The notes under the pieces were generated by a model. That model saw only the letters and a program-made list of their open reading frames with translations, was not told the DNA's origin and did not search any database. The position numbers and the translations under genes were made by a program. Below are positions 10,300 to 21,160 of a DNA stretch of 64,000 nucleotides, piece after piece. Location of the stretch: positions 33,465,789-33,529,788 of the forward strand of contig NC_057814.1 of assembly GCF_018294505.1 (NCBI RefSeq). Reading direction: 5' to 3'. Origin of the DNA: Triticum aestivum. Taxonomy: Eukaryota > Streptophyta > Magnoliopsida > Poales > Poaceae. The first letter of the stretch is position 1. Each line of letters begins with the position of its first letter.

Positions 10300-11651
10300 C
10301 ACTAGTAGAAAAAGGACCTAATGTGAGACACATTAGTTCCGGTTCGATTTTGGCCCGGTACTAATGGTACCATTAGTCCCGGTTCGAACGGCTATGCATT
10401 AATGCCGGTTCGTGTTGAACCTTTAGTACCGGTTCGTGCCACGAACCAGTACTAAAGGGGTGGTGGCAGGCTGGCGTCAGGCCGGGGCCCCACGATCCCC
10501 TTTAGTCCCGGTTCATGCCACGAACCGGGACTAAAGGGGTCTGACCTATAGTCCCGGTTGGAGACACAAACCGGGACTATAGGGCAATCTTCAAACACTA
10601 CCCCCCCTTTATCGCCATTTTAGTTTTGAAAAAAAAGAAAATGATAAAAAATTCAAAAAAATAAAATTCTTGGAGGATGTAGTTATATTACTACATCTAC
10701 TAGTTAGGAAAATTAAAAAACATAAATTTGGACATGTTTTGCAAAAAGTGTAGGGAAAATGTAAAACGGCTATAACTTTTGCATACGATGTCGAAAATAA
10801 ACGTATAATATATCAAAATGTTCAGCACGAAAATCCGCATCCGATTTTGACTGCCTATGGCCTGTTTGCAATTTTTTAGAATTCTCAAATTCCAAAAGGA
10901 AAAAAAGATATGCTCAAATTTCAGTTTTTTTTAATTTTGGTTAAATCTGGTCAAACTAAGGTCAAACTACTTATTCAAGAAGTATTAATGTTGCTACATA
11001 ATTATTCAAGAATATTCGTGTTACTAAATAATGATTTCAATTTTTTGAATTTTGGTCAAATTTGGTCAAACTATGGTCAAACTGTGGTCAAACTTATTCA
11101 AGAAATATTAGTGTTACTAAATAATTACTGTTTTTTAGAATAATAGTTCCAAACTCAAACGGTGAAACGTGTGACCTATTGCTCAAGCTAAACTGCTGAG
11201 GGTTAATACGATTGACACCTTACATTTGTCAGGAAAATAACAAGTGCAGACTTGGAAAGTAGGGGGAATAGAACTTTGAAGTTAAGCGTGCTCAGGCTGG
11301 GGGAGTGAGAGGATGGGTGACCGGCCGGGAAGTTAGACGATTTGGAATGAGTGATCCACACTTGAGCAGTTAAGAGGGGTGGTTAGAGACTAAATCATCA
11401 AATAATTCAGAAAATTGGAAATAAAAAAATCAAATTTTTTTTCCAAAATTTTCAAAAAAAAATACCTTTAGTATCGGTTGTAACACCAACCGGTACTAAA
11501 GGTCCCCCATACCACGGCGCGAGCTCACGCCACGTGGTGGGCCTGTAGTGGCAGTTCGTGCCGAACCGGTACTAAAGGGGGGGCCTTTAGTCTCCACCCT
11601 TTAGTGCCGGTCCCTTACGAACCAGTTTTAAAGCTCCGTTTTCTACTAGTG
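10300..11651. mobile_element. CACTA element A, complete non-autonomous copy (1352 bp), TSD CAG
   Basis: Starts CACTAGTAGAAAAAGG and ends TTTTCTACTAGTG, with the 3-bp target duplication CAG at 10297-10299 and 11652-11654, the CACTA hallmark. Subterminal zones (10.33-10.59 and 11.46-11.63 kb) carry many direct and inverted copies of TTTAGTCCCGGTTCGTG-like motifs, the likely transposase binding sites. The interior has AAATTTGGTCAAACTATGG-type repeats and a 5S-rRNA-like segment (separate entry). No transposase frame is present, so mobility would depend on an enzyme from elsewhere. The right half is related to element C at 62977, in the opposite orientation. Confidence 0.93.
11262..11350 (+). other. 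5S-rRNA-derived segment inside CACTA element A
   Basis: Matches the 3' half of plant 5S rRNA. AGAACT precedes GAAGTTAAGCGTGCT (A-box region, 11278-11292). Then come 17 nt and AGGATGGGTGACC (C-box region, 11310-11322), followed by GGGAAGT (11327-11333). The 17-nt spacing equals that of genuine plant 5S rRNA, although the spacer itself has diverged. The 5' half of the rRNA is not recognisable. The segment points toward the nearer (right) terminus, and an 8-T run at 11435-11442 could act as a Pol III terminator. The same segment is in element C. It is not a functional rRNA gene. Confidence 0.8.
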
Positions 11652-11654
11652 CAG

Positions 11655-12027
11655 AAACATTCTAGTACATACTCGAAGTTGTCTTCCCCCCTTCTCCACA
11701 AACATTGAAAAAACATTGGCCTATCATCTACAAAGAGAATGTGGTTCACAAATAGAGTCTATTGATCTAGTCGAATAACATCGATGTACAATGATTGACT
11801 TTCATAATGTTTACTTTAAGTGTGCAACATATGTGTTTCTCAATTTCATTCCTCTTCTTTAAGTGTAAGCACTCATATTTCAAAAACAATGTGGTCCGTG
11901 GTGAGTTGACCTAGGATAAAGGAAGAATCCTTGGCCTTCCAAAATTATTTGAGTACTATTTTTTTCAATAGGATGCAAACTTATACATAATATTGCATAG
12001 ACTAATTGGAAAACATTGTGAGAGGTG
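11655..12027. other. Gene-free interval
   Basis: AT-rich sequence between the CACTA TSD and the Mutator MITE TSD. No ORF, repeat or element was recognised. Confidence 0.4.
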
Positions 12028-12036
12028 GTGGGTTGA

Positions 12037-12353
12037 GGGAACGGATCCTCTAACATCATGAAGGGATGTCAAGAAGCTACAGTGCAATCCCAGTGCAAAA
12101 CGAAGAAGGGATGTCACGGGCACTGTAGCAAAGACACTGTGCGCAATTACTGTTCATAGAAAATAAAATCCGAAATTAATTTTATTGCACCATAATTTTG
12201 TTCGTATGTAATTTTTGTAAATGTATACAGTAGATTTGTAATTTGCAAATTAATTTAAGTCATTTTAGGCTTAATCATATGGATGTGAAGAAGTGACGTT
12301 AGGGTACTGTAGCTTCTCAAACACCCCTTCGTGATGTTAGAGGATCTCGTTCC
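12037..12353. mobile_element. Mutator-superfamily MITE, 317 bp, 9-bp TSD
   Basis: Perfect 9-bp duplication GTGGGTTGA at 12028-12036 and 12354-12362. Inverted ends are GGGAACGGATCCTCTAACAT and, from the right, GGAACGAGATCCTCTAACAT, extending about 50 bp through GAAGGGATGTC and AAGCTACAGT. A 9-bp TSD with long TIRs indicates the Mutator superfamily. No coding capacity. Confidence 0.9.
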
Positions 12354-12514
12354 GTGGGTTGATACCTTTGGGGCCATAAACAAAATGGTATTGTCAGAAA
12401 CACTTGCACTTTCACCACCCTCGAATATGCAAAGAGCCGCCACAATCAACACAACACAATACAACACATCAAATATATTAGAGTGCCTCTGGGAGAAAAT
12501 GCATGGGGTAGTCA

Positions 12515-12830
12515 TCATGCCCGCGGGACTTTTGTATGGAACATTCCATGGTTTATTAGAGATCCGATTTTCTAATGTCCCGATGTCTCATATCCATGCA
12601 TGTCAAACCATGCATCTCTCTCCGGTTCTTTTCCTACGATCTCCTCTACTTATCCCGTTGAACCTAACTATTGCTCTACAAGTGAATTGCGGTTTAGAAG
12701 TACCGATGGGAAATCTGTTTGGTGAGGTTGAGTAGTATGTGTAAAGAAGAGACGAAACAAAAACATTATTAACACAAGTGTGGAGGTGGATGTCTACACG
12801 AGGTGAATACCACCGAGGGCCTATTGTGGC
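12515..12830 (+). repeat. Repeat module R1, copy c
   Basis: Landmarks TGTCCCGATGTCTCATATCC, CATGCATCTCTCTCCGGTTC and TGTGTAAAGAAGAGACG are present. The tail has diverged, with a local duplication of GCCTATTGTG at 12819-12838. Confidence 0.65.
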
Positions 12831-13689
12831 CTATTGTGAATACCACCCCGATCGGCACTCTGTCTTGGTTTCCCACATTAGCTTAATAATTCTCGAGCTG
12901 TTTTTTTTTTTTGTGTTCTGATGTTTTTTTTCTCAGGTGAAACAATGCCTCGTGCTGCCATCCCAAGTGGCCATAACCAGACGCGGTGCGTGGTGTGTGG
13001 GCGCAGCCACACCTTAGCATACGGCCACCACAATTGCCTCGTAGCAGGCAGAGGATGGCTTGTAGGCTGTCACCCTACAAGTATTGATTTGACAGAACAA
13101 CTAGCTGGCTAGTGTATCCTGTGTTCATGTAAGCTGCGCATTAGAAAGCTGAATTGACTATACGGGGCGGGAATCTTGACCATTTGTATTTGGACAAACA
13201 ATGCTCGTCGAAGCCTGAGACTCTGCGCCGGGACACACCCAACAGGCCAACCGTGAAACCCGTGAGCTTCTAGCGACGTGATTTTCTATTGTCTAAAAAA
13301 AGGCCAAAATGGCATCTCACGGATTCCATTTCATTCACCGCGTGTAAATAAATATATTCAAACTACGCCGTGCCGAGATGACAAGTCACTGACTCCGAGC
13401 CTGCCACCGGATGGTGTGTGTCGTTGTAATGGTGCAGGCATTTGCGAGCTGGAGAATTCACTCCTCTTGCATGTTGAAGAAATCGAAGTACATTTGTTTT
13501 CTGAATCACATGAATAAATGTAACGTGAACACAATAAAAATAGCACCGTACGTAGCCATCATGTACCTCGGGTACAAGGCTTATCAGAAGAATCTGTCCC
13601 CGCGGCACACCGAACGACAACGCACAGGCCGCGCTCATGCTTCAGACTACGCACTGATCCACACCTGTACCAGGTACACGCTCAAAATA
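12831..13689. other. Gene-free interval
   Basis: No gene was recognised. A 12-T run lies near 12901-12912. Short overlapping open frames at 13.28-13.77 kb lack domains and codon bias. Confidence 0.35.
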
Positions 13690-13803
13690 TTACTATTTAT
13701 ATCCCGTTTTGCATTAAAAAATGTCAAACACACATTGATATCCTGTTTTTTTTCACGGACAAAGCATTGATATCCCGTTTTGCATAAAAAAATGTCAAAC
13801 ACG
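13690..13803. repeat. Short tandem duplication, ATATCCCGTTTTGCAT-type
   Basis: ATATCCCGTTTTGCATTAAA (about 13699) and ATATCCCGTTTTGCATAAAA (about 13770) are both followed by AAATGTCAAACAC. A partial third copy of ATATCCTG lies between them. Confidence 0.7.
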
Positions 13804-13854
13804 CTTTTTACTCTAGCAAGAACATCTATAAAAATTTTAAAATTTATTTACTAT

Positions 13855-14112
13855 TTATGGAGAGTTCTGAACTTGTTCCGGGAACACATGGTCGTTCTTA
13901 CTCCAGCTATATATAAGTCCCGAATGGTGTTCCGGGAACACATTTGTGATGAGTTATGAACTTGTTCCAGATACCACAGTCGTTCCTTTTCTAGGTACAC
14001 ACGAGCCTCGGATGGCATCCGGGGCCCACATTTATGGCGAGTTCTGAACTTGTTCCAAGAACAACATTCGTTCTGGTTCCAGGTACATATAAGCCACGGA
14101 TGGTGTTCAAGA
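13855..14112. repeat. Minisatellite, about 88-bp unit, 3 copies
   Basis: GAGTTCTGAACTTGTTCC-type units begin at 13862, 13951 and 14039 (periods 89 and 88). Each continues with a GTCGTTC.. CCAG..A.ATATAAG.C..GGATGG-like body. The copies are moderately diverged. Confidence 0.85.
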
Positions 14113-16143
14113 AAAAACTGTTTATCCTACGTTGCGCCCACACGCCACCAAACTGATTTGGCTATCCCCGCAATAAAATTTCAAATTTGACGCATGTATG
14201 CAGTTCGTGTCGTGCTAAAGGACAATTCCACCGGACGCGAAATTTTGCCATTAGGAGATTAGAAAATAAATTCTAAAAATTTGATACTTCTTTTACATGT
14301 TCATGTTAGTGCATCACTCGTGCTTGATAGTTTTCAGCAGTTTCGTTCACTGCAAAAAGAAAAAAAGAACATCGGCTTTTTCGTAAATAAAATTTAGCTG
14401 TGGGCGGTGTATGCGAGACCCCGTCGACACAAGCTGCTAACTCCCGATCATCGTCATTAAACATCACCTGAGTGCTTGCGATTTATCCTATATAGGGACA
14501 AATCCCCACATAAATTTCTCAGTAAACCATCCCCCGATAACTCGTGCTTGCTCATACAGATGAACAAATCTTGGGCGATGCTACCACTCTGCCAGAACGC
14601 AATGAATAGGGGAGACTGGCTGGCGATGATGGTACAAAAACTTGGAGGGAGTTGTCGTGTCACATCAATCGATGGGGCATCATCTACAGTGTCCGGTCTG
14701 CTGCTCTGACGGCACCGCCCTCCATGAGGCAACTAGTTAGCACTACATCCCTAGTACACTAGTACTAAAATAGTCTAATGCACTGAGATAACAGTCCCCC
14801 GAATTGCAAATCACTTGCCTAGTGGCAGCCTATGGCGCGAATCTTGGCGTGTACCGATGGACTGGATAAGGTGTGTGTGCGTGAGCTCGAGCGTAGTGGC
14901 ACCTTTCCGCAAACCGTTCGGCATATTCATACCAAAAAGTATCCCTCACGTGTGGCTCCTTCAGACTTAAACATGGACCGAAAGTGGGCTGCAATTTAAT
15001 TGCCCCAATCGGGTCTAGAACTCAACACCTCTTGGCTCCGATATCATATAAAAGTGCATGCTCTAGCTAACCAATCTAATGAAAGAGACTAATGTAGCAT
15101 CAGAATCTAATAGATCCTCAGATGACAAAACAAAAGACGAACTACACAAATCTGTAGTTCAGTGTGTAGGCTGCTGGAGTTCCTTCCAATGGTAAGTACT
15201 AACTATTGCCTACAAAAACATAAGTAGGCAACAAATAATTTTGCCTACTTATCTTTCTCTGTATTGCCTGCAGAAGGGAACTATCTCTAATTTTCTCACA
15301 TATGTTACAGTATTGCCGAAGAGCACAGATCCATCGCAAATTATGCAGTAGTTTGCCCGTGCTTGTGTTTACCTACTGAACACAGGAAACAAGTTCTGAA
15401 AATTTTATACAACCATGTATTGCCTGTTGATGAACACAAAGAACACAGTATTGCCTGTGAACATAGAATCCACGGCAAAAATTATGTAGTATTTGGCCTA
15501 CTTATCTCTCTCTCTCTCTGTACTGCCTACAAAAAAAAACTCTCATTATTGTTGCCTACTTCCTGAAAACTATGTGGTGTGTTTTCAAGCTGATGCAGAA
15601 ACAAAACGATGTTGCAGCCGTCATGAAAACTCTTAAGCCCCATCCCCTTGACTGCTGCATCTCTGTAACCCCCACGATTGCCCAGGAGAAATTGAGTAGT
15701 CACTGAAAAAGGGTTCAGAAAATTAACTTGCCCCCTGCAGTGCTGTAAAGTTTCCTTCTCCTGGTGGACAATTGAGTAATCACTGAGAAAAGGGTTCAGA
15801 AAAAACAACTTGCCCCTCCAGTGCTGTGAACTTCCCTATCCTGATGGACAAAGCGTTGTAAACATTGCCTACTGCTGGAGAAAGAATGCTACATTCAGTG
15901 CCGATAAACGTCGAAAAAAGAAAAAAATTGTCTACCTCTCTGTGCTATCAAAAACCTACAGGAAAAGCTATCATCTAACACAAGCTGGATGCTATCACAA
16001 GCTGTTGCTTATATGCGGTGCGCTACACAAATTTTTGACGAGAGAGATCTGTCTACTTGCTGGTGCGCTGTTAAAAATTCATGTGGAATTGGGGGCACGC
16101 ACGTCGGGCTTCACTAGCACATCAAAATCTCTCACATGAATCC
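14113..16143. other. Gene-free interval with decayed repeat sequence
   Basis: 14.9-15.1 kb includes CAATCGGGTCTAGAACTCAA and CTTGGCTCCGATATCATAT, phrases common in Triticeae retroelement sequence. 15.2-15.55 kb contains several GTATTGCCTGC/TTGCCTACTTATC motifs as loose direct repeats. No convincing coding frame exists on either strand. Confidence 0.35.
15690..15860. repeat. Tandem duplication, 80-bp unit
   Basis: CACTGAAAAAGGGTTCAGAA at 15701 and CACTGAGAAAAGGGTTCAGA at 15781. Each is followed by AACTTGCCCC.. CAGTGCTGT and a GGACAA box. Confidence 0.75.
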
Positions 16144-16146
16144 TAA

Positions 16147-18333
16147 CAGCATCTCTAGCAGACCCCGTATAATGCCGACCCGCAAAATACGTTTATAGTT
16201 TACTGAAAAACGGATTTGCGGGCAGACGCGGGCTGGGGCCGAGCAGACCCGTGTAGCCGATCCTTAAAAGAGAATATTCGAATTCGAAGAATAAAATGTA
16301 GTTCGCGCGCAAATAAAAACATAGTTTTGTACGACAAACGCAAAAGGGCTTCATACAAAAGCGACGACCACATCCATTATCATTTTGGTCGCTTTTCACC
16401 CGTCGTCATGATCTTCACTCCGCACAACCACCATCGATGCCATTGCCGCCCCCGAATCCCATCGCCGACACTTTTTCCAACTCAGGCACCGAAAGCATCG
16501 CCGGGCGCACTGAATGCATCAGCGGCACTTGTTTCAAATCCTGATGAGAAAACATCACCGGCACTGAAACACGCAGTTCAAATCCTCTTCTACAAGATGT
16601 CTCTCCTTACCCTATCATGTCATTCTTTGGTGATGTCGTCCATGTCATCGCAGTTCAATGTCATGATCCCGTTCTCTTCGGCAAGAAGCTTGGACATGGC
16701 TTTGTTCTCAGTGGCACGTGCTCTTCTCTCCTCAATGGTCGCCTTCCGCAACCCCTCGTCCTTGAGCAATTGCCACTTCTCTTGCTTCTCTCGCGCCTTC
16801 TTCTCAGCCAGCTCTTTCTTTGTCTCCAATATCTTCGCTAACATCAACTCATTTGATTGCACCATGGCATCTATCTTGTCCCGCAAGCTCGGTGCTTCGT
16901 GTTCCCTCTTGATCTTCTCCTTTGTCTTCTTGTCACCATCGGGCTTGCTTAAGTTTCTTGGGCCATCATCATCTTCATCTTCATCCATGTTCGTAAGTGA
17001 ACCTCTTTTCGGTGGGGATTCTTTGTCAATCAACTTCCACTTGTCACACCCTTTGAGCAAGTCCCAACAATGCTCTAGTTTAAAAAATTTGCCTTCGGAA
17101 ACTTCCATGTCTTTGTATCTTTGTTGGGCAATTTTCTCCTACATAATTAAAACAATGTCAAATGATGAAATCACTGCAAATGGTACAAATGATTTGCACA
17201 ACATGGGACGTGAAAACGAACTCACATAGTCGGATTCCACGGTTTCACTTGGAGGTGCATTGTGAACTTGTTCCAAGCAAGCAGCCCAAGGACTACAAAT
17301 CGGCTTGATCATGTCCCAACGACCTTGGGTGACGAAAGGTGCGTGAAGTCCTATTGGAATGCTTCCCCATCATGCGGAAGTATTGATCTTCGATTTTTTT
17401 GCCGATACCTCTTGGCGGTTTGAGATGTACCGGTGCAAGCATCAAGAGAAACCGCACTCCAAGCCTTGAACAGGATTTGGTCTTCCAACATCGTGTAGTT
17501 CTTCGATCTCATGCTTTTTTGGCTTGCGCTTGCTCATACACTCCCTCATCTACCTCCTCCACTTCATCATCACCACCGTGATCATCCACGCCACCCTCCA
17601 TTTCATTGTAATCCAAATCAACGAACGGGGCTTGATCGATGTCGACGGTGTTGGTGTCCAACAAGTTGACGAACTCGGCAGTGGCATTGTTCGAACCACC
17701 GCTATAGTGAGTGGCATCAAGTCACGAGCTCGGCAATGGCGAAGAGCGAAGCAAGTACAAGGGATCAAAAATGCATACCTTCGGCCATTTCATCGAACAC
17801 CTCACCTGCGGTGGAAGCAGTGCCATTGAACGCCATCGTCTGGGAAGCTCTTGCCGGGGCGGAGGGCGTGGATGAAGGCGCCAGCCTCTTTGTAGGAACC
17901 TTCTTGCGCTTCATGCCCGAAACCTTGCCCACCTTCTCCGCCGGCGGCCGGGCAGATCGCGCAGCGGTGGCGGCACCCGACGCGCGGGCCTTCCCAGCGG
18001 GGCCAGCCAGATTCTCACCTTGCACGACCACGTTGCCCTGCCGCTTGCGGGCAGGCGCGGTGGTGCCTTGAGTGACACCGGGGGTGACATGACTGGCGAC
18101 AAGACCTGCCGGAGGGTATTGCGCGTGCGCTGCCTGCACGGTGACGGGGGACGGCTGGGGCCTCCCACCCCATGAATCTAAAGGTTGAGGACAAACTTTT
18201 GCCATGCCCCGCAAAAAAGTTTATGGGTCGGACGTGTTTGCGGGTCTCATAGGGCAGGATTTTCCGCGCGGACCCGTATTTTGACGGTTATTTTGTGGGT
18301 CGCGGCGTTATATGGGGTCTGCTAGAGATGCTC
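16147..18333. mobile_element. PIF/Harbinger element, 2187 bp, TSD TAA
   Basis: Inverted ends CAGCATCTCTAGCAGACCCC and GAGCATCTCTAGCAGACCCC (right end reverse-complemented) have TAA duplications at 16144-16146 and 18334-18336. The interior holds a decayed Myb/SANT-like ORF1 on the minus strand, but nothing resembling the DDE transposase ORF. It is therefore a deletion derivative, larger than a MITE. Confidence 0.88.
16620..18214 (-). pseudogene. PIF/Harbinger ORF1-like Myb/SANT protein, decayed
   Basis: PIF/Harbinger ORF1 encodes a Myb/SANT DNA-binding partner of the transposase. On the minus strand, a Pro/Ala-rich N-terminal exon (18214 to about 17779) ends at a GTATGC donor. An acidic stretch near 17.69-17.53 kb includes VDIDQAPFVDLDYNEMEGG. 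The Myb core follows near 17.5-17.35 kb: RSKNYTMLEDQILFKAWSAV and SLDACTG, then a QGRWDMIKPIC helix near 17.32 kb. A GTGAGT donor at about 17.23 kb leads to a last exon (about 17139-16620) rich in Lys and Glu, likely coiled coil, containing FKLEHCWDLLKGCDKWK. Frames do not join cleanly: at least one stop and frameshifts lie around the Myb core, and the 17.70-kb acceptor is out of phase. Confidence 0.75.
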
Positions 18334-18339
18334 TAAGGA

Positions 18340-18568
18340 ACCCCTAACTGCGTCTAGCACCCCCCACCCCACCCCCCGCGCCATCCACCCACCTCGTCAA
18401 CGTAGATGACGCCCCTTCGGCGAAACCACCCTGCCCTGCTCGCGAGTGTGAGAACAATGGAAGGGCTGGGCGGTGGGCATGTGTAGCTTACCTTCTCTTC
18501 ATCCTCGGGATACGTGCTCGCCTGCCCCTTCTCCCTCCCCTTCTCTGGCCGCACGAGCGCCTCGACCC
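18340..18568. other. C-rich gene-free segment
   Basis: Contains an ACCCCCCACCCCACCCCCCG tract at about 18.36 kb. No gene was recognised. Confidence 0.35.
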
Positions 18569-18795
18569 CTCGATCCTGTGTTTTGAATTTCGGCCGAAAA
18601 AAATGGATTTCGGCCGAATTTCGGATGCCTGGGGCGAAAAATATCTTCTGGCGAAAAAATAGATTTTGGTTAAAATTTGGTCAAATTTGTGACAAATACT
18701 GGTCAAAATTTCGCCGAAATTTTTGAAAATGGCCGAAATTCGGCCATCTCGGCCTGGGACGAAAATTTTCACAAACCGAAAATCAAAACCTTGCC
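18569..18795. repeat. Fold-back element rich in TTTCGGCCGAAA motifs
   Basis: The left edge TGTTTTGAATTTCGGCCG and the right edge reverse-complemented (AGGTTTTGATTTTCGG) are loosely inverted. The interior repeats GGCCGAAATTCGGCC-type palindromes and GGTCAAAATTT. It looks like a small non-coding TIR element, but no clean target duplication was found. Confidence 0.5.
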
Positions 18796-19129
18796 TCGAT
18801 CTGGTGGTGCTTCGCCTCTGCGCGGAGGTCGGTGTCGTCGAGCTCGTCACCTGTACGTGCTCCGTCGCTTTGATTCGTCCCTGCTCGTCGATGCTCGCCG
18901 GCCGAGGTCGCCGACAACGACAAGCCTTGGGAGGTGAGGGGGAGGGGGATGGAGAGGACGGGCTGAGTGGGCGCCTTTCCCCCCAAAATTTGGAAAGGAC
19001 AAAACCCACCGCTCTGCCTTCTGGTGGTCGGCCTGCCCACCATGTGGCACGATCTCGCGTTGGAGATTGACTGACCGCGTGCGTGTCGCACAGCGTTTAG
19101 GTTTCATCAATTGACGTTCTCTGCTGTAG
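18796..19129. other. Gene-free interval
   Basis: Moderately GC-rich, with overlapping open frames on both strands and no recognisable domain. This may be non-coding flank of a lost gene. Confidence 0.3.
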
Positions 19130-19940
19130 CAACCTCGCTTATATAGGTACCATCAGCTCATCAATTCAGCCATTCTAATTCGCATACAGTGCCTTCTCTG
19201 TACCTGGAACATGCCTATATATATCCTCCTTCGTGCGTCCTTAACGTACCTAGCGATCTACTATCATGCGTTTCGTCTTCACAACCAAACAGACCGTGCC
19301 TACATATTGTCTTTGTATGTTCTGTTCTGGTCAATTGCTCATAGAAATGGAAGGTATTGGGAACTCTTTTGACAGGTACTGTTGAGTTTCATGCTACAGA
19401 GATCGTGTTCTTGGTTTCCTGAAGCACGTCTGCTCAGCCACTGGATCTGTGGCTCCATCTATCCATCAATGGGGCTCTGCGCTGTCGTTGTCAATCCTCC
19501 GGCACATGCGTTAATGAAGCGTGGTGGTGCAGTCCCGACCCGCCAAGTACTTCTCAGCCAGATTCGACTTGCAAAAGTGACATTATTCACTTCCGATGTG
19601 AAGTCGCCGGGAGAAAGAAGCGCGTATAAAGCTAGCTCAACATGATTTCATTGATCCTTCTCTGGCCGGCTATGTACGAAGGGAAGCTGAGCGATCGATT
19701 AGTAGCTAGCGGAAACACACTTCCCCTTAACATGCCATTTTTGTTTCTATTGGTTGTTATTGTTACAAGCCCCTACATGCATCATTTACACACTCTTCAT
19801 CAAGCCGTGCCGCTTGCACAGGCTAACTATTTCTTATGCATCGAATATTTAAATAAATATTTGATAACATTTTGCGATGTGTGAAACTTGGTAAATATAG
19901 GAATGTATTAAGATACACATTTGAACTATTATTACTGTCG
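19130..19940. repeat. Paralogous block, pair with 46435-47198
   Basis: Shared landmarks in order: TTATATAGGTACCATCA, TAGAAATGGAAGGTATT, TCATCAAGC/TCCTGAAGCACG-TTTGCTC, TGACTTGCGAA/CGACTTGCAAA, CATTTACACACT, CTAACTATTTCTTATGCATCG, and TAAGATACACATTTGAA. By eye about 75-80% identity with several indels. Non-coding. Confidence 0.7.
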
Positions 19941-20136
19941 ATGTGAACTGCTCTGAAAGGGTTGTCTGATCTCTTGCATATAAACAATCCTGATTGCAGT
20001 ACCTGCTCTTGTTTTTCGATAAAGAGCACTTCTCTTACCGCCCGAAGGGATTTTACATTCCTAGTTTTTCAACATTGGATTGACAAAACATAACAGCACA
20101 ATATGGCATTATACTTCCACTATGAACGTGTGTCTT

Positions 20137-20310
20137 TTTTTTGCGAGAAAACTTCTGATCTATTGATCTTCAGTCATGGCAGTACAACAAATACCAGAAA
20201 TAAAAGAAATTACATCCAGATTCGTAGACCATCCAGTGACGACTACAAGTACTGAAGCGAGCCAAAGGCGTGCCACCATCATTGCCCGCCGGAGCCGGGT
20301 TGCTGTGTCT
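20137..20310 (-). mobile_element. LINE 3'-tail fragment, minus orientation
   Basis: Starts (plus strand) TTTTTTTTGCGAGAAAACTTC, then TGATCTATTGATCTTCAGTC, TACATCCAGATTCGTAGACC and GAAGCGAGCCAAAGGCG. I recognise this as a common Triticeae LINE-type terminal sequence, with its A-rich 3' end on the left. No ORF remains. Confidence 0.5.
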
Positions 20311-20655
20311 TTAACAACACATTTGTAAGACAAAGAACCATCCAGAATAATTTCCGTGGATAAGCTTATAGAATTTGATCACGTTCCATGCATGCGTTTC
20401 CTTAATCAGTGTAGCTAATAAGCTTTACTGTATTCAAAGGGTTGTTGATGGTACCTTTGGCACAACATGTAGTTTCACTGTTAACCGCGGCCAGAGAACA
20501 ATTCATGCAGTCTTAATTTGAAAATTGGCTATCAATGTCCGCTGGTGACTTCGACAATGTCCAAGTGTGTACTAATCACTGAACAGAGGCTGTGTTCTCA
20601 GAGCTCAAGTCTGCATCGCTCTTTCTGTCTTTATCCCTCGCTGAAATCAAGCGGC
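20311..20655 (+). repeat. Copy of the upstream region of the lectin receptor kinase at 60019
   Basis: Collinear with 59450-59890: TTTAACAACACATTT, ATTTGATCA.GTTCCAT, CTCTACTGTATTCA-like, TAGCACAACATGTAGTTTCA-like, AATTGGCTATCA, AGAATGTCCAAGT, and a TTTATCTTTGGCTGAA-like end. In the intact locus the receptor start codon follows about 130 bp later. Here the sequence runs into module R1 instead. Confidence 0.8.
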
Positions 20656-20742
20656 AAAGGCAGATTGTCCGGCTGAGGGGTGTTTGTCAATGGATGATAT
20701 CTGAGCACGAGGATGTGGATGAACGTATCACCAAACCCATTG

Positions 20743-21160
20743 AGAGCCTAAATTTGAACGGCCAACATTTGCTAATGCCCTGATGTCTCAAATTTTCATG
20801 TGCCTATATATCTTGCTGGTTCTTTTGTTTATGATCTCCTCTGTCTACGTGGTTGCCACATATCTTTATGTGCTCATATATGTGCCCAGCAAGAGAATCA
20901 ATGGTAAGAAGTGCAGTTGAACGAACAATATATTTGGTGAGGATGTGGTGGTATATGTAAAGGGAGAAACAGATAAGGATTCCAGTATCACAGTTGGTGG
21001 AGTATTCATTATGCCTCCTCGAGGTGAATGCGAATGTCCTATTGTAGCCTAAGGCGGTCTATTACATATTGGTAACCATTCATTCTTTGGAGAGGCACTC
21101 CAAATTTGCATTATCAATAAAGAAAATGGCCTCACAATTTTTTATCTAAAGGTTGTGAAC
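20743..21160 (+). repeat. Repeat module R1, copy d
   Basis: Landmarks GCCCTGATGTCTCAAATTTT, GGTTCTTTTG, GGTATATGTAAAGGGAG (TATA-like), GGTGGAGTATTCATT, GTCCTATTGTAGCC and GCATTATCAATAAAGAAAA. It directly follows the copied receptor-kinase upstream region. Confidence 0.7.

Noticed and set aside
11262..11350. Functional 5S rRNA gene
   Set aside because: The 5' half is missing, the spacer between the boxes has diverged, and it lies within a transposon.
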